DNA of 24,170 nucleotides from a bacterium (GCA_035370465.1 DAOOVW010000011.1:13467-37636), one strand, 5' to 3'. Shown: positions 6,699-13,773, counted from the stretch's first letter. Made by a program: numbers and translations. Notes: generated from the letters alone by a model not told the origin.

Positions 6699-7709
6699 CT
6701 ATTTTTGATTTTCCTTGAAGATATATTCTAAAACATCTTCAACTTTTATTTCTTTCATACATAACATTTTATCACATTTTCTTTTATAACAGGGACTACA
6801 AGCAACTTTTTTATATATGTAAGAGACATTAGGTAAATTTGGGCAATGTCTCTCTGGCAAAAATGCTCCATATAAACCCAATGTTCTTATTCCAAGTGCT
6901 GCTCCTATATGAAGAGGTCCACTATCACCTGTAATTAAAATTTTAACATTTGACAATAGAAAACAAAGATTGGTAAAATTTGTTTTTCCAACTAAATTTA
7001 AGGGTTTGTATTTCATTTTTTTGATAATTTGATTTACATATTCAATACCATTTTTATCACCTATTATCACAACTTTATACCCATTTTTAATTAGAATATC
7101 TGATAGTTCTGCAAATCTGTCTATACCCCATCTCTTTGTTTTCCATTTTTCACTTGAAAGAGGATGAATAGCAATCCAGTTATAATTTTCATTAAAACCA
7201 ACTTCTCTTTTGAAATTTTCAAATTTTTTTTTATCTGTTTCATTAAGGTATATTTTTGGTACCTTAACATAATTTTCAGAACTAATGTTTAAGTAGTTTA
7301 AAAGTAGAAATTGTCTATCAATTGGATTTTTTTCAATTATATCTTTTTTATTTATTCCATTTGTCAAAAGTTTTTTCCCTAATTTTGTCCTATAAAATCC
7401 ATATCTTTTTCTTCCCCCAATAAAGAATGATAAAAAATTTGTTCTTAAATTACCATTAAGGTCAAAAATAATATCAAATTTTTTTCTTTTTAAAGGATAT
7501 ACTTTAATAAGGTCTAAAATAAATTTATTGGAAAGGCATATAATTTTTTTGAAAATTGGGTAGTTTTCAACCATTTCATTATAAATTTTTTTTGTTATAA
7601 TATATATATCTGCATCAGGAAAATTTTTTTTCACTGTCTGAAAAAAAACAGAAGATAAAATTATATCGCCTAATGCACCTGTTTTTATTATTAGAATTTT
7701 TTGTGGCAT
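6699..7709 (-). CDS. Glycosyltransferase family 9 (heptosyltransferase-like), GT9-A
   Basis: A 336-residue GT-B enzyme of the ADP-heptose:LPS heptosyltransferase family. KTGALGDIILSS at 9-20 is the N-terminal acceptor-side motif, HPLSSEKWKTKRW at 182-194 the phosphate-contacting segment, LVGKTN near 239 and TGDSGPLHIGAALG at 260-273 the nucleotide-sugar site. The tail holds four cysteines (304, 307, 312, 317) in a CxPC-x4-C-x4-C pattern that many family members carry. It acts at the cytoplasmic face on lipid-linked core sugars. The start follows the stop of the small basic gene by one base, so the two are coupled. The donor may not be heptose. No signal peptide or membrane segment is visible. 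Confidence 0.92.
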   Translation of the reverse strand: MPQKILIIKTGALGDIILSSVFFQTVKKNFPDADIYIITKKIYNEMVENYPIFKKIICLSNKFILDLIKVYPLKRKKFDIIFDLNGNLRTNFLSFFIGGRKRYGFYRTKLGKKLLTNGINKKDIIEKNPIDRQFLLLNYLNISSENYVKVPKIYLNETDKKKFENFKREVGFNENYNWIAIHPLSSEKWKTKRWGIDRFAELSDILIKNGYKVVIIGDKNGIEYVNQIIKKMKYKPLNLVGKTNFTNLCFLLSNVKILITGDSGPLHIGAALGIRTLGLYGAFLPERHCPNLPNVSYIYKKVACSPCYKRKCDKMLCMKEIKVEDVLEYIFKENQK

Positions 7710-7710
7710 G

Positions 7711-7935
7711 TTAGATTTTTAACTTGTATGTTCTTTTGTTTTTTTCTATTAATTCTCCCTTTTTTTCCATTTTTTTCTTCCTTGCCTCAGTTAAAATAAA
7801 AAAAACACTCCACTCTTCTTTATCTCTTACATTTCTTTTTCTTCTTTTACTATTATTACCAAAAATTTCTGCTCTCAATAAAATTGCCTTTTTCAAATTT
7901 TCCATTTTGAATTTATCGAAATTATATTTCCTCAT
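7711..7935 (-). CDS. Small basic protein of unknown function
   Basis: A 74-residue protein beginning MRKYNFDKFKMENLKKA, rich in Lys and Arg with a KRRKRN cluster near residue 30. I do not recognise a family. The ATG at 7935 overlaps the end of the nucleotidyltransferase gene (ATGAGGAAATATAA carries that gene's stop), and AAGGA lies about eight bases upstream. A TTG two codons earlier is a less likely start. It ends one base before the GT9 start. The tight packing on both sides is the main reason to think it is real. It may be a nucleic-acid-binding or antitoxin-like partner of the nucleotidyltransferase-fold protein, but nothing in the sequence proves that. Confidence 0.6.
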   Translation of the reverse strand: MRKYNFDKFKMENLKKAILLRAEIFGNNSKRRKRNVRDKEEWSVFFILTEARKKKMEKKGELIEKNKRTYKLKI

Positions 7936-8476
7936 TTTCAATTTCCTTTAAGAACTCAATTAATCCTTCCTTTTTTGCTTGTTCTTGTAGATATTTTTTA
8001 TCTAATTTTTCTTTATATAGTTTTAATAAAAATATAGCCCATTTTTTATCTTCGTCCGACTTCCACCATAGAGCAGCATTTAACCTATCAATAATGATAT
8101 CTTCTATGCCTTCAATATATACCTTTAAATCATCAATAATTACTTCTGAAACTTTACTGATATCTCCACTAAGAATATCACTAACAATATCCAACTCAAT
8201 ATCTAAATTTTCATTAACCCATACTCTCCCTATTTTTTTAAAATTCCATTGTAATAACAAATTTATTACCATTTCCGGAACTGATATAACAATATCAATA
8301 TCTCCAGTGGCATAAGAACCAAGTGTATAAAACTCAACAGCATTACCGCCTACTATAATTGGTTTTATTTTTTCTTTTTTAAGGTATTTTGTTAGTATCG
8401 CTACAAAATATAATCTTCTTTTAAATGGTTCTTTTATCCTTTTAAGTTTTTTAAATTCATCTGGAAGTTTCCTCAT
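7922..8476 (-). CDS. Nucleotidyltransferase-fold protein (DUF6036/AbiEii-like)
   Basis: A 184-residue protein with the minimal nucleotidyltransferase signature IVGGNAVEFYTLGSYATGDIDI: Gly43-Gly44, then Asp59 and Asp61 as metal-binding acids. The rest is helical, with a basic N-terminus (KKLKRIKEPFKRR) and a final KK/EE-rich helix. The family includes orphan enzymes and AbiEii-type toxins, so either a housekeeping or a toxin-antitoxin role is possible. Directly upstream is a consensus promoter (8483-8511) placed so that transcription would start at or next to the ATG. There is no ribosome site and no later Met before the conserved core, so the mRNA is probably leaderless. The gene overlaps the small basic gene downstream. 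The specific substrate is unknown. Confidence 0.8.
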   Translation of the reverse strand: MRKLPDEFKKLKRIKEPFKRRLYFVAILTKYLKKEKIKPIIVGGNAVEFYTLGSYATGDIDIVISVPEMVINLLLQWNFKKIGRVWVNENLDIELDIVSDILSGDISKVSEVIIDDLKVYIEGIEDIIIDRLNAALWWKSDEDKKWAIFLLKLYKEKLDKKYLQEQAKKEGLIEFLKEIENEEI

Positions 8477-8482
8477 ATGGAA

Positions 8483-8511
8483 ATTATAACCAAAATGATA
8501 ACTTATATCAA
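8483..8511 (-). promoter_or_regulatory. Sigma-70-type promoter, leaderless start
   Basis: On the minus strand, TTGATA (8506-8511), exactly 17 bases, then a perfect TATAAT (8483-8488). The A of the ATG at 8476 is the seventh base after the -10 box, the usual distance to a transcription start. This is the best promoter in the left half of the window. It would drive the nucleotidyltransferase gene, the small basic gene and possibly GT9-A. Confidence 0.7.
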
Positions 8512-8517
8512 ATTAAA

Positions 8518-8550
8518 TGCCTGCCAGTCAATACAGTTGACTGACAGGCA
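8518..8550. repeat. 14-bp inverted repeat upstream of the leaderless promoter
   Basis: TGCCTGCCAGTCAA (8518-8531), loop TACAG, TTGACTGACAGGCA (8537-8550) form a 14-bp stem with one mismatch that becomes a G-U pair in minus-strand RNA. It ends seven bases from the -35 box, so it could be an operator. No T-run follows on either side, which argues against a terminator. The opening ATGCCTGCC recurs at 18358-18366 in the pilin leader hairpin, so it may instead be another dispersed hairpin. Confidence 0.65.
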
Positions 8551-8625
8551 CAAAAGTACAAAGAAAAATAATTAGTTATTTTAAAACAATATCGTTGATA
8601 AAATAAGGATAGCAGAGAGATATAA

Positions 8626-8712
8626 ATGGATATTGTAAAATCTAAAAATAATGTTTCTATACGGTCTACTGAAAATGGAAAAAGAACTTTTAAATCAAGA
8701 GATAAAAAATGA
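8626..8712 (+). pseudogene. Remnant of a gene preceding the DUF2283 protein (putative toxin partner)
   Basis: A 28-codon frame beginning MDIVKSKNNVSIR and then stopping. From memory of the family, DUF2283 genes are often preceded by a nuclease-like small protein whose N-terminus reads much like this (SKNNVSIRLTEERW). Here the resemblance ends after about 15 residues, and the DNA passes directly into what looks like the start of the DUF2283 reading frame, as if most of the partner had been deleted. GAGAGA lies just upstream of the ATG. Nothing but the short similarity supports the identification. Confidence 0.4.
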
Positions 8713-8925
8713 GATTCTTGAAATAGCACACTATCTTTTAAAATTTCCAAAGAAAAAATGTGGATTGATTATGATGAAGAAGCGGATGTGTTATATATAA
8801 ATTTCAACAGACCTCAAAAAGCAACTGATAGCGAAATGACAAATGATGGTATACTGTTAAGATATAAAGATGAAGAACTTGTAGGCATAACCATCCTTGA
8901 TGCTTCTAAAAGACAAACAGAGTAA
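8675..8925 (+). pseudogene. DUF2283 protein, probably frameshifted; intact core at 8758-8925
   Basis: The 55-residue frame 8758-8925 reads MWIDYDEEADVLYINF near its start, then LVGITILDASKR. This is the complete DUF2283 pattern (YDxEADxLYI ... GIxILxASK), found in small proteins often paired with toxin-like partners. An overlapping frame from ATG 8675 gives MEKELLNQEIKNEILEIAHY then LLKFPKKK, a plausible N-terminal helix, and joins the core perfectly if the A-run at 8752-8758 is read with one more A, giving an 83-residue protein. So this is a one-base frameshift, a slippery-site fusion or an assembly error. The short form could still start at 8758, though it lacks a good ribosome site. It is the only plus-strand gene I accept, and it lies between the GT4 and nucleotidyltransferase genes. 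Confidence 0.7.
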
Positions 8926-9007
8926 ATATTCGTTTAATCTCATTCATATTTAAGTAGAAAATAGGGAGAAAAATTTCTCCTGTATCCCTGTTTTAAAAAA
9001 CAATAAT

Positions 9008-9052
9008 CACCTATCTCTGCATTGCTATCCTCTGCTATCTTCACCTGCTTTT
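9008..9052 (+). repeat. Diverged copy of the CACCAACTCTG element (type A)
   Basis: CACCTATCTCTGCATTGCTA then TCCTCTGCTATCTTCACC and TTTTCAAAGAGGG aligns along its length with CACCAACTCTGCTTTGCTAT then TCCTCGCTACCTTAGTCGG and ACAAAGGGG at 4081. It is the most degraded of six copies. Confidence 0.55.
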
Positions 9053-9077
9053 CAAAGAGGGAACAATTCTATTCCTT

Positions 9078-9119
9078 CCCTCGGCCGTAGCCTGTAGGCT
9101 ACAACCTACGGGCGAGGCC
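9078..9119 (+). repeat. CGGCCGTAG-family element with inner hairpin
   Basis: CCCTCGGCCGTAG pairs with CTACGGGCGAGG (one mismatch). The loop itself contains GTAGCC-TGTA-GGCTAC, a perfect second stem overlapping the outer arm. It is the most compact complete member of the family and allows two alternative folds. Confidence 0.85.
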
Positions 9120-9216
9120 TTTTGTAAAGGAAGGTTAGGATGGATTTCTTTTTTTGTCTTTCATCTGTGTCTTTGTACTTTGTCCTTGCTACTCTCAATC
9201 AACTGTTTTAACTAAC

Positions 9217-10278
9217 TTATAACAACTCCTTGTAGACATTTAATGTCTTTTCTACCATTTTATCAACAGAAAAATTTTCTTTTACAAATTTATATGCATT
9301 ATCAGTAATTTTTTCTATTACTTCTGGATTATTCATTAAATATTTTATTTTTTCTGCAATTGAAATAGAATCTTTTGGAGAGACAAGAAAACCCGTTTTA
9401 CTATCTTCAATCAGTTCTGGTATAGCACCAATATTACTTGCAATAACAGGAACTTTCGCAAATTGTCCCTCTACAACAGTTCTCCCAAATCCTTCTGCCT
9501 TTATTGAAGGAATAACAAGTAGGTCTATCAATTTTAAGCCATCTATACTATTACACTTTAAAATTTTTATTTTTTTACTTAAATTATTTTTTTCTATCCA
9601 TTTTTTAATTTTTTTTTCATAACTTTTACTTCCAGAACCAATAAGAATTGTTTCAAAATCATATTTATTTTCATAATATAAGTCCTTAACTGCTTCTAAA
9701 AAGTAAAACCACCCCTTTGATTTTGTAAATCTCCCTATCATCCCAATAACTATTTTTTCTTTCTTCGTTTTTTCTATTCTACTAAATTCATCAGATATTC
9801 CATTGTAAACCAACCTGATTTTATTTATATTTACTTTAAGTTTTTTTATTGCGTATTCTTCAAGAAATTTACTCACGACTATTACTAAATCACCTTTTCC
9901 TGTTGATTGGCTATATAGATAAAATGGATAAATACTATGAATACTTGTTACAACAGGAATATTTTCTAACTTGCTTTTTAAACTACAAATTATCCAGGAT
10001 GGAAACCTGCTCTGAACATGAATTATATCTGGTATTTCTTTTTTAATTATTTTAAGTAGTTTTTTTCTTCCTTTAAAAAAATTTAAAATATTTTTTTTCT
10101 CCAGAGGCAGATTATACCACCTTATATTTTTATTTTTTATAAGTTGAGGAATAAATCTACCATAACCAGAAACAATTATAATTTCATGCCCTAATTCACT
10201 CGCCTTTATTGAGAAATCATAAACACCTCTTTCAATTCCCCCAAAATCCATTGAAGGTAAAACCCTCATTATTTTCAT
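9217..10278 (-). CDS. Glycosyltransferase family 4
   Basis: A 353-residue retaining GT-B glycosyltransferase. GGIERGVYDF at 13-22 is the N-terminal loop typical of GT4, VYNGI near 157 opens the C-terminal domain, GMIGRFTKSKGW at 179-190 contacts the donor phosphate, and EGFGRTVVEG at 262-271 is the EX7E motif that binds the nucleotide. SNIGAIPELI near 281 completes the donor site. It probably transfers a hexose or aminosugar to a lipid-linked glycan in the cytoplasm. The start overlaps the GT9-B stop by ATGA, so the two are co-translated and likely act in succession on the same glycan. Donor and acceptor cannot be read from the sequence. Confidence 0.93.
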   Translation of the reverse strand: MKIMRVLPSMDFGGIERGVYDFSIKASELGHEIIIVSGYGRFIPQLIKNKNIRWYNLPLEKKNILNFFKGRKKLLKIIKKEIPDIIHVQSRFPSWIICSLKSKLENIPVVTSIHSIYPFYLYSQSTGKGDLVIVVSKFLEEYAIKKLKVNINKIRLVYNGISDEFSRIEKTKKEKIVIGMIGRFTKSKGWFYFLEAVKDLYYENKYDFETILIGSGSKSYEKKIKKWIEKNNLSKKIKILKCNSIDGLKLIDLLVIPSIKAEGFGRTVVEGQFAKVPVIASNIGAIPELIEDSKTGFLVSPKDSISIAEKIKYLMNNPEVIEKITDNAYKFVKENFSVDKMVEKTLNVYKELL

Positions 10279-11294
10279 ATTTCAAATAAAAATCTATGCT
10301 GTTTTTCGTCAAGAATTAACATTGCTGCTTTAAGAACATGTTCTACATTTATCCTTTTTAAACATTCAAAATCAATTTTACATTTACTTTCAACTTTGCA
10401 TGGAAAACAATTCATTCCTGAATGAACCACCTGATTTTTAACTCCAATTGGACCATATCTATAAGGATTACCTGGGCCAAAAATGGCAACAATAGGACAT
10501 CCAACTGCTGATGCTAAATGCATGGTTCCTGTATCATTTGTAATAAGTAAAGAACTCATTTCCAATATTGCTGCAAGTTCTCTTATATTTGTTTTTCCTG
10601 CCAAACTAAAAGCATTTTTATTATCAATTTTTTGAATAACTTCATTTGCAAGTAAAATTTCATTTTTTGAGCCAACTGCAATTATTTTTATGTCATAATA
10701 TCTGAATAACTCTTTCCCTAATTGGGCAAATTTGTTTTTATCCCACCTTTTTCCTTCAAAATTTGCTCCCGGGCATAAAACAACAATATTATCTGACCTT
10801 TTTATCCCATATTTTAAAAGTATTTCTTCTCCCTTATCTTTATAAACTTTATTTAGTGGGAAATAAAGTTGTATATTTTTTTCTCTGCCAAAAAATGGTT
10901 CAATAAAAGATAAATTTCTTTCTGCCTCATGTGTAAATATTTTATCTGAAAAAAACTCTTTTAGAAAAAAAGTTAATTTATATTTTCCTCTTAAAAAATA
11001 TGGGATAAGAGAATTTCTAAAATCAACTATAAGGTCATATCTATTTTTTCTTACTTGCATTATAAGTTTTAATAACCCCTTCTTCTTATTATACACAAAA
11101 TATTGTGAGAACCATGGGTTATCAATAGCAAAATCAACACTTCTTGGACCTATTATTACATCAAAAGATGCATCAGGAAATGCATCTTTTATTTTTTTTA
11201 TTGAAGGAGTTAATAATAAATTATCTCCTAAACAACTTAACCCAATTATGAGAATTCTTCTTAATTTATACTCTTTAATATTTTTTGGACACAT
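10275..11294 (-). CDS. Glycosyltransferase family 9 (heptosyltransferase-like), GT9-B
   Basis: A 339-residue GT9 enzyme, paralogous to the one at 6699. GLSCLGDNLLLTPS at 18-31 is the family's G-x-hGD motif, PGANFEGKRWDKNKF at 175-189 the donor-phosphate region, LAGKTN near 231 and TNDTGTMHLASAVG at 252-265 the nucleotide site. Cysteines 296, 299, 305 and 311 near the end mirror GT9-A. I accept the ATG at 11294 because GAGG lies seven bases upstream. It begins inside the last 34 bases of the ELM1-like gene, so the genes are overlapping and coupled. It most likely adds a core sugar to a lipopolysaccharide-like lipid. The heptose donor is a family-level guess. Confidence 0.92.
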   Translation of the reverse strand: MCPKNIKEYKLRRILIIGLSCLGDNLLLTPSIKKIKDAFPDASFDVIIGPRSVDFAIDNPWFSQYFVYNKKKGLLKLIMQVRKNRYDLIVDFRNSLIPYFLRGKYKLTFFLKEFFSDKIFTHEAERNLSFIEPFFGREKNIQLYFPLNKVYKDKGEEILLKYGIKRSDNIVVLCPGANFEGKRWDKNKFAQLGKELFRYYDIKIIAVGSKNEILLANEVIQKIDNKNAFSLAGKTNIRELAAILEMSSLLITNDTGTMHLASAVGCPIVAIFGPGNPYRYGPIGVKNQVVHSGMNCFPCKVESKCKIDFECLKRINVEHVLKAAMLILDEKQHRFLFEI

Positions 11295-12340
11295 TCTTTT
11301 GCCTCATTTAACACTTTATACTTTTTATTTAAAACTATTTTAACCATATCAGGTAATTTATCAATTTCTGTAAAAGGAATATATTCAGCATAACCATCTT
11401 CTACAAATTTTTCAATAGTCAAATCAAAAATTAGTTTCTTTTTCTTTTTTCTTTCTACTCCTAAAATTATAACCTTTTTCCCAGTACTTGCTGCTTCTGA
11501 AATCATGTTAATACTATCTTCTGTTACCATAATAATATCACTTATAAAAAGTATTTCAGGATATAATGTCTCTTTTGAAATGGTCGGAATTTCAATATAA
11601 AGAAAATTTTTATCTTTCATAAAATTTTCACAAATATATTGTATTACTTTCTCATTGGTTCTGCGAGAAGTTGTTAGAAAAAATTGAAAATTTTCTTTCA
11701 TCTTATCAATTTCTTCTTTTATGTTTTTTACCCAGTTTGTTGAAATTCTATAATTCTGGTCATCTCCTCCAATTACTATTGTTATAAGTTTTTTTTTAAT
11801 TTTTTCTTTTAAAGATACAGGAATTTTATCTAATTCATTTTTCTTCATTTCCTCATTAATTAAATTTGGTGCTCCAAGAGTAACAATTATATTCTTTCTT
11901 TGTATTTTAAATTTTAAGAAGTCATGGTATGGAATTATAAGAAAGTCAAAAAGAGAAAGGGGCATTCCAGATGGTACCATTAAATGAATTGAATATGAAG
12001 ATGTTTCTTTTGATAACAGAATATTTAAAGGTGCAAGTAAAGAACCAGAAGAAATTATAAAATCATATTTTTTTCTACTAAATTCTTTTAGATTTTTAGA
12101 ATATAATTTCAATAATTTATTGCCCATTTTAAACATTCTAAAAAAACAAAAAAGGTTAAAAAATTTAATAAAAACAGGGTAATTCCCTTTTCTTCCTGGT
12201 AATTTATATCTTGGTCCCTTAAACTCAATTTTTAAAATTTCAATTTTAGTTGAAGGAAAAACACTTGCAATTCCATATGACTGGACAAAATTCCCTTTAT
12301 TACCATCATCAAGCAAAAGTATTTTAAATTCACTTTTCAT
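11261..12340 (-). CDS. ELM1/DUF1022-like glycosyltransferase-related protein
   Basis: A 359-residue protein with the conserved block of the mitochondrial-fission ELM1 family (Mito_fiss_Elm1): VIGGDDQNYRIS at 189-200, LTTSRRTNEKV at 222-232 and MVTEDSINMISEAASTGK at 271-288. In bacteria the family sits in envelope glycan clusters and resembles GT-B enzymes; its precise reaction is not settled. Residues 60-75 are hydrophobic (FFNLFCFFRMF), suggesting membrane contact rather than a clear transmembrane span. The gene follows hisF after 44 bases containing a strong hairpin and overlaps GT9-B by 34 bases. Its place at the head of a GT9-GT4 run suggests it works on the same lipid-linked glycan, which is inference. 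Confidence 0.85.
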   Translation of the reverse strand: MKSEFKILLLDDGNKGNFVQSYGIASVFPSTKIEILKIEFKGPRYKLPGRKGNYPVFIKFFNLFCFFRMFKMGNKLLKLYSKNLKEFSRKKYDFIISSGSLLAPLNILLSKETSSYSIHLMVPSGMPLSLFDFLIIPYHDFLKFKIQRKNIIVTLGAPNLINEEMKKNELDKIPVSLKEKIKKKLITIVIGGDDQNYRISTNWVKNIKEEIDKMKENFQFFLTTSRRTNEKVIQYICENFMKDKNFLYIEIPTISKETLYPEILFISDIIMVTEDSINMISEAASTGKKVIILGVERKKKKKLIFDLTIEKFVEDGYAEYIPFTEIDKLPDMVKIVLNKKYKVLNEAKECVQKILKSIN

Positions 12341-12346
12341 GGTTAT

Positions 12347-12377
12347 GAGGTCCGTCCTCCTGGGGAGGTCGGACCTC
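12347..12377. promoter_or_regulatory. Hairpin between hisF and the ELM1-like gene
   Basis: AGGTCCGTCCTCC and GGAGGTCGGACCT form a 13-bp stem with one mismatch and a TGG loop. In the minus-strand RNA the hairpin carries AGGAGG-like sequence on both arms just before the ELM1-like ATG, so folding could hide the ribosome site. No U-run follows, so termination is less likely. It may also be a dispersed GC-rich hairpin. Confidence 0.55.
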
Positions 12378-12384
12378 CTTATTT

Positions 12385-13140
12385 TTAACGAACTTCAATA
12401 CCATTTTGGGCTAAATATTTTTTTATTTCCAATATTGAATATTTCCTGAAATGAAGAAGAGATGCAAGTAAAACAGCACTCGCTTTCCCTTTTTTTACAA
12501 CATCAACTAAATGTTGTAAATTTCCTGCCCCACCAGAAGCAATTACAGGTATTTTAACATTTTCTGATACTTTTCTCGTAAGTTCAATATCATATCCCCT
12601 ATTGGTACCATCCCTATCTATACTTGTAAGGAGAATTTCTCCTGCTCCTAATTCCTCTACTTTTTTTGCCCATTCCTTTACATCAATTCCAGTGGGTGTT
12701 TTACCGCTTTCTATATAGACCTCCCAACTATCTTTTGTGACCTTCTTTGCATCAATAGCAACAACTATGCATTGACTTCCAAATTTTTTAACTGCTTCAC
12801 TTACTAAAGATGGGTTTTTTACTGCGGCTGTGTTTATAGAAATTTTATCTGCTCCTGATTTCAATAATTCTTCAATGTCTTTAACACAACTAATTCCTCC
12901 ACCAACAGTTAATGGTATAAAAACAACTTCAGCCACCTTTTTAACAACATCAAGAGTTGTTTTCCTTCCTTCAATTGTTGCGTTTATATCAAGAAAAACA
13001 ATTTCATCTGCATTTTCCTCACAATAAAATTTTGCATTTTCAACAGGGTCACCTGCTTCTCTTATATTCTCAAAATGTACTCCTTTTACAACCTTGCCCT
13101 CTCTTATATCAAGACACGGTATTATCCTTACTGAACTCAT
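12385..13140 (-). CDS. hisF: Imidazole glycerol phosphate synthase subunit HisF
   Basis: A 251-residue (beta/alpha)8 cyclase subunit, full length. The catalytic aspartates are in place: D11 in IIPCLDIREGKVVKG and D130 in VVAIDAKK. Phosphate-binding segments are TVGGGI near 78, SINTAAV near 101, DRDGTNRGYD near 175 and ASGGAG near 200. It uses ammonia channelled from HisH to convert PRFAR to imidazole glycerol phosphate and AICAR in histidine synthesis. AAAGGAGACAAA before the ATG is a strong ribosome site. hisH lies 18 bases upstream. The sequence looks like canonical HisF rather than the divergent HisF2 found in some O-antigen clusters, although neighbouring genes resemble that pathway. Confidence 0.97.
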   Translation of the reverse strand: MSSVRIIPCLDIREGKVVKGVHFENIREAGDPVENAKFYCEENADEIVFLDINATIEGRKTTLDVVKKVAEVVFIPLTVGGGISCVKDIEELLKSGADKISINTAAVKNPSLVSEAVKKFGSQCIVVAIDAKKVTKDSWEVYIESGKTPTGIDVKEWAKKVEELGAGEILLTSIDRDGTNRGYDIELTRKVSENVKIPVIASGGAGNLQHLVDVVKKGKASAVLLASLLHFRKYSILEIKKYLAQNGIEVR

Positions 13141-13158
13141 TTTGTCTCCTTTGCTAAT

Positions 13159-13773
13159 TTATTTTAAGGAAGTTAAAAAGAAATTTTTTAGAAACTGTAA
13201 TCCATATTTTCCACTTTTCTCCGGATGGAATTGGACTCCAACTATATTATTTTCAATCACTATTGAAGGAAATTCTATATGATGTTTTGTAATTCCATAA
13301 ATTATTTCTTTCCTATTTACATCAGCATAATAAGAGTGAGCAAAATAAAAATAGGAGTTATCTGGAATATTTGAAAATAATATATTTTTTTTCTCCTGTT
13401 TTACTTTATTCCACCCCATATGAGGAACTTTAATTGATATATCAGAAAAAGAGAATTTTTTAACAATACCATCAAAAATTCCAAGTCCATTTAAATTACC
13501 TTCTTCACTCTTTTGAAATAAAAGTTGTAGTCCCAAACATATACCTAAAAAAAATTTACCTCTTTTTATTTCTGTTTTAATTACTTCTCCAATGCCTGTT
13601 TTTATAAGAAAATTCATCCCATCGTCAAAAGCACCAACACCAGGAATTACAATAATCCCTGCTTTCTTAATATCCTTAGAATTTTCAATTAAAAAGGGTG
13701 TACAACCACAAATTTTAATTGCAGAATATATACTGAATATATTTCCAGCACCATAATTTATTATTCCAACCAT
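13159..13773 (-). CDS. hisH: Imidazole glycerol phosphate synthase subunit HisH
   Basis: A 204-residue class I glutamine amidotransferase. INYGAGN near the N-terminus and PGVGAFDDGM at 44-53 are typical of HisH. The catalytic triad is Cys79 in LGICLGLQLL, His183 and Glu185 in VQFHPEKSG. It hydrolyses glutamine and feeds ammonia to HisF. A GGAG sequence lies about 15 bases before the ATG, rather far; I see no better start. Directly upstream is the second copy of the composite repeat, so the native leader is only about 30 bases. It is probably co-transcribed with hisF. No other his genes are in the window. Confidence 0.96.
   Translation of the reverse strand: MVGIINYGAGNIFSIYSAIKICGCTPFLIENSKDIKKAGIIVIPGVGAFDDGMNFLIKTGIGEVIKTEIKRGKFFLGICLGLQLLFQKSEEGNLNGLGIFDGIVKKFSFSDISIKVPHMGWNKVKQEKKNILFSNIPDNSYFYFAHSYYADVNRKEIIYGITKHHIEFPSIVIENNIVGVQFHPEKSGKYGLQFLKNFFLTSLK

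Larger units (their letters stand above)
8926..9216. other. Intergenic repeats downstream of the GT4 gene
   Basis: It contains a diverged CACC...CTCTG type A element (9008-9052), then TTCCTTCC, a CGGCCGTAG-family element (9078-9119) and GTAAAGGAAGG, so the element sits inside a CCTTCC/GGAAGG palindrome. I see no gene in it. Confidence 0.75.

Noticed and set aside
8508..8750. 80-residue minus-strand ORF
   Set aside because: It is antisense to the DUF2283 module, has no ribosome site, and its end is made of the inverted repeat at 8518-8550.
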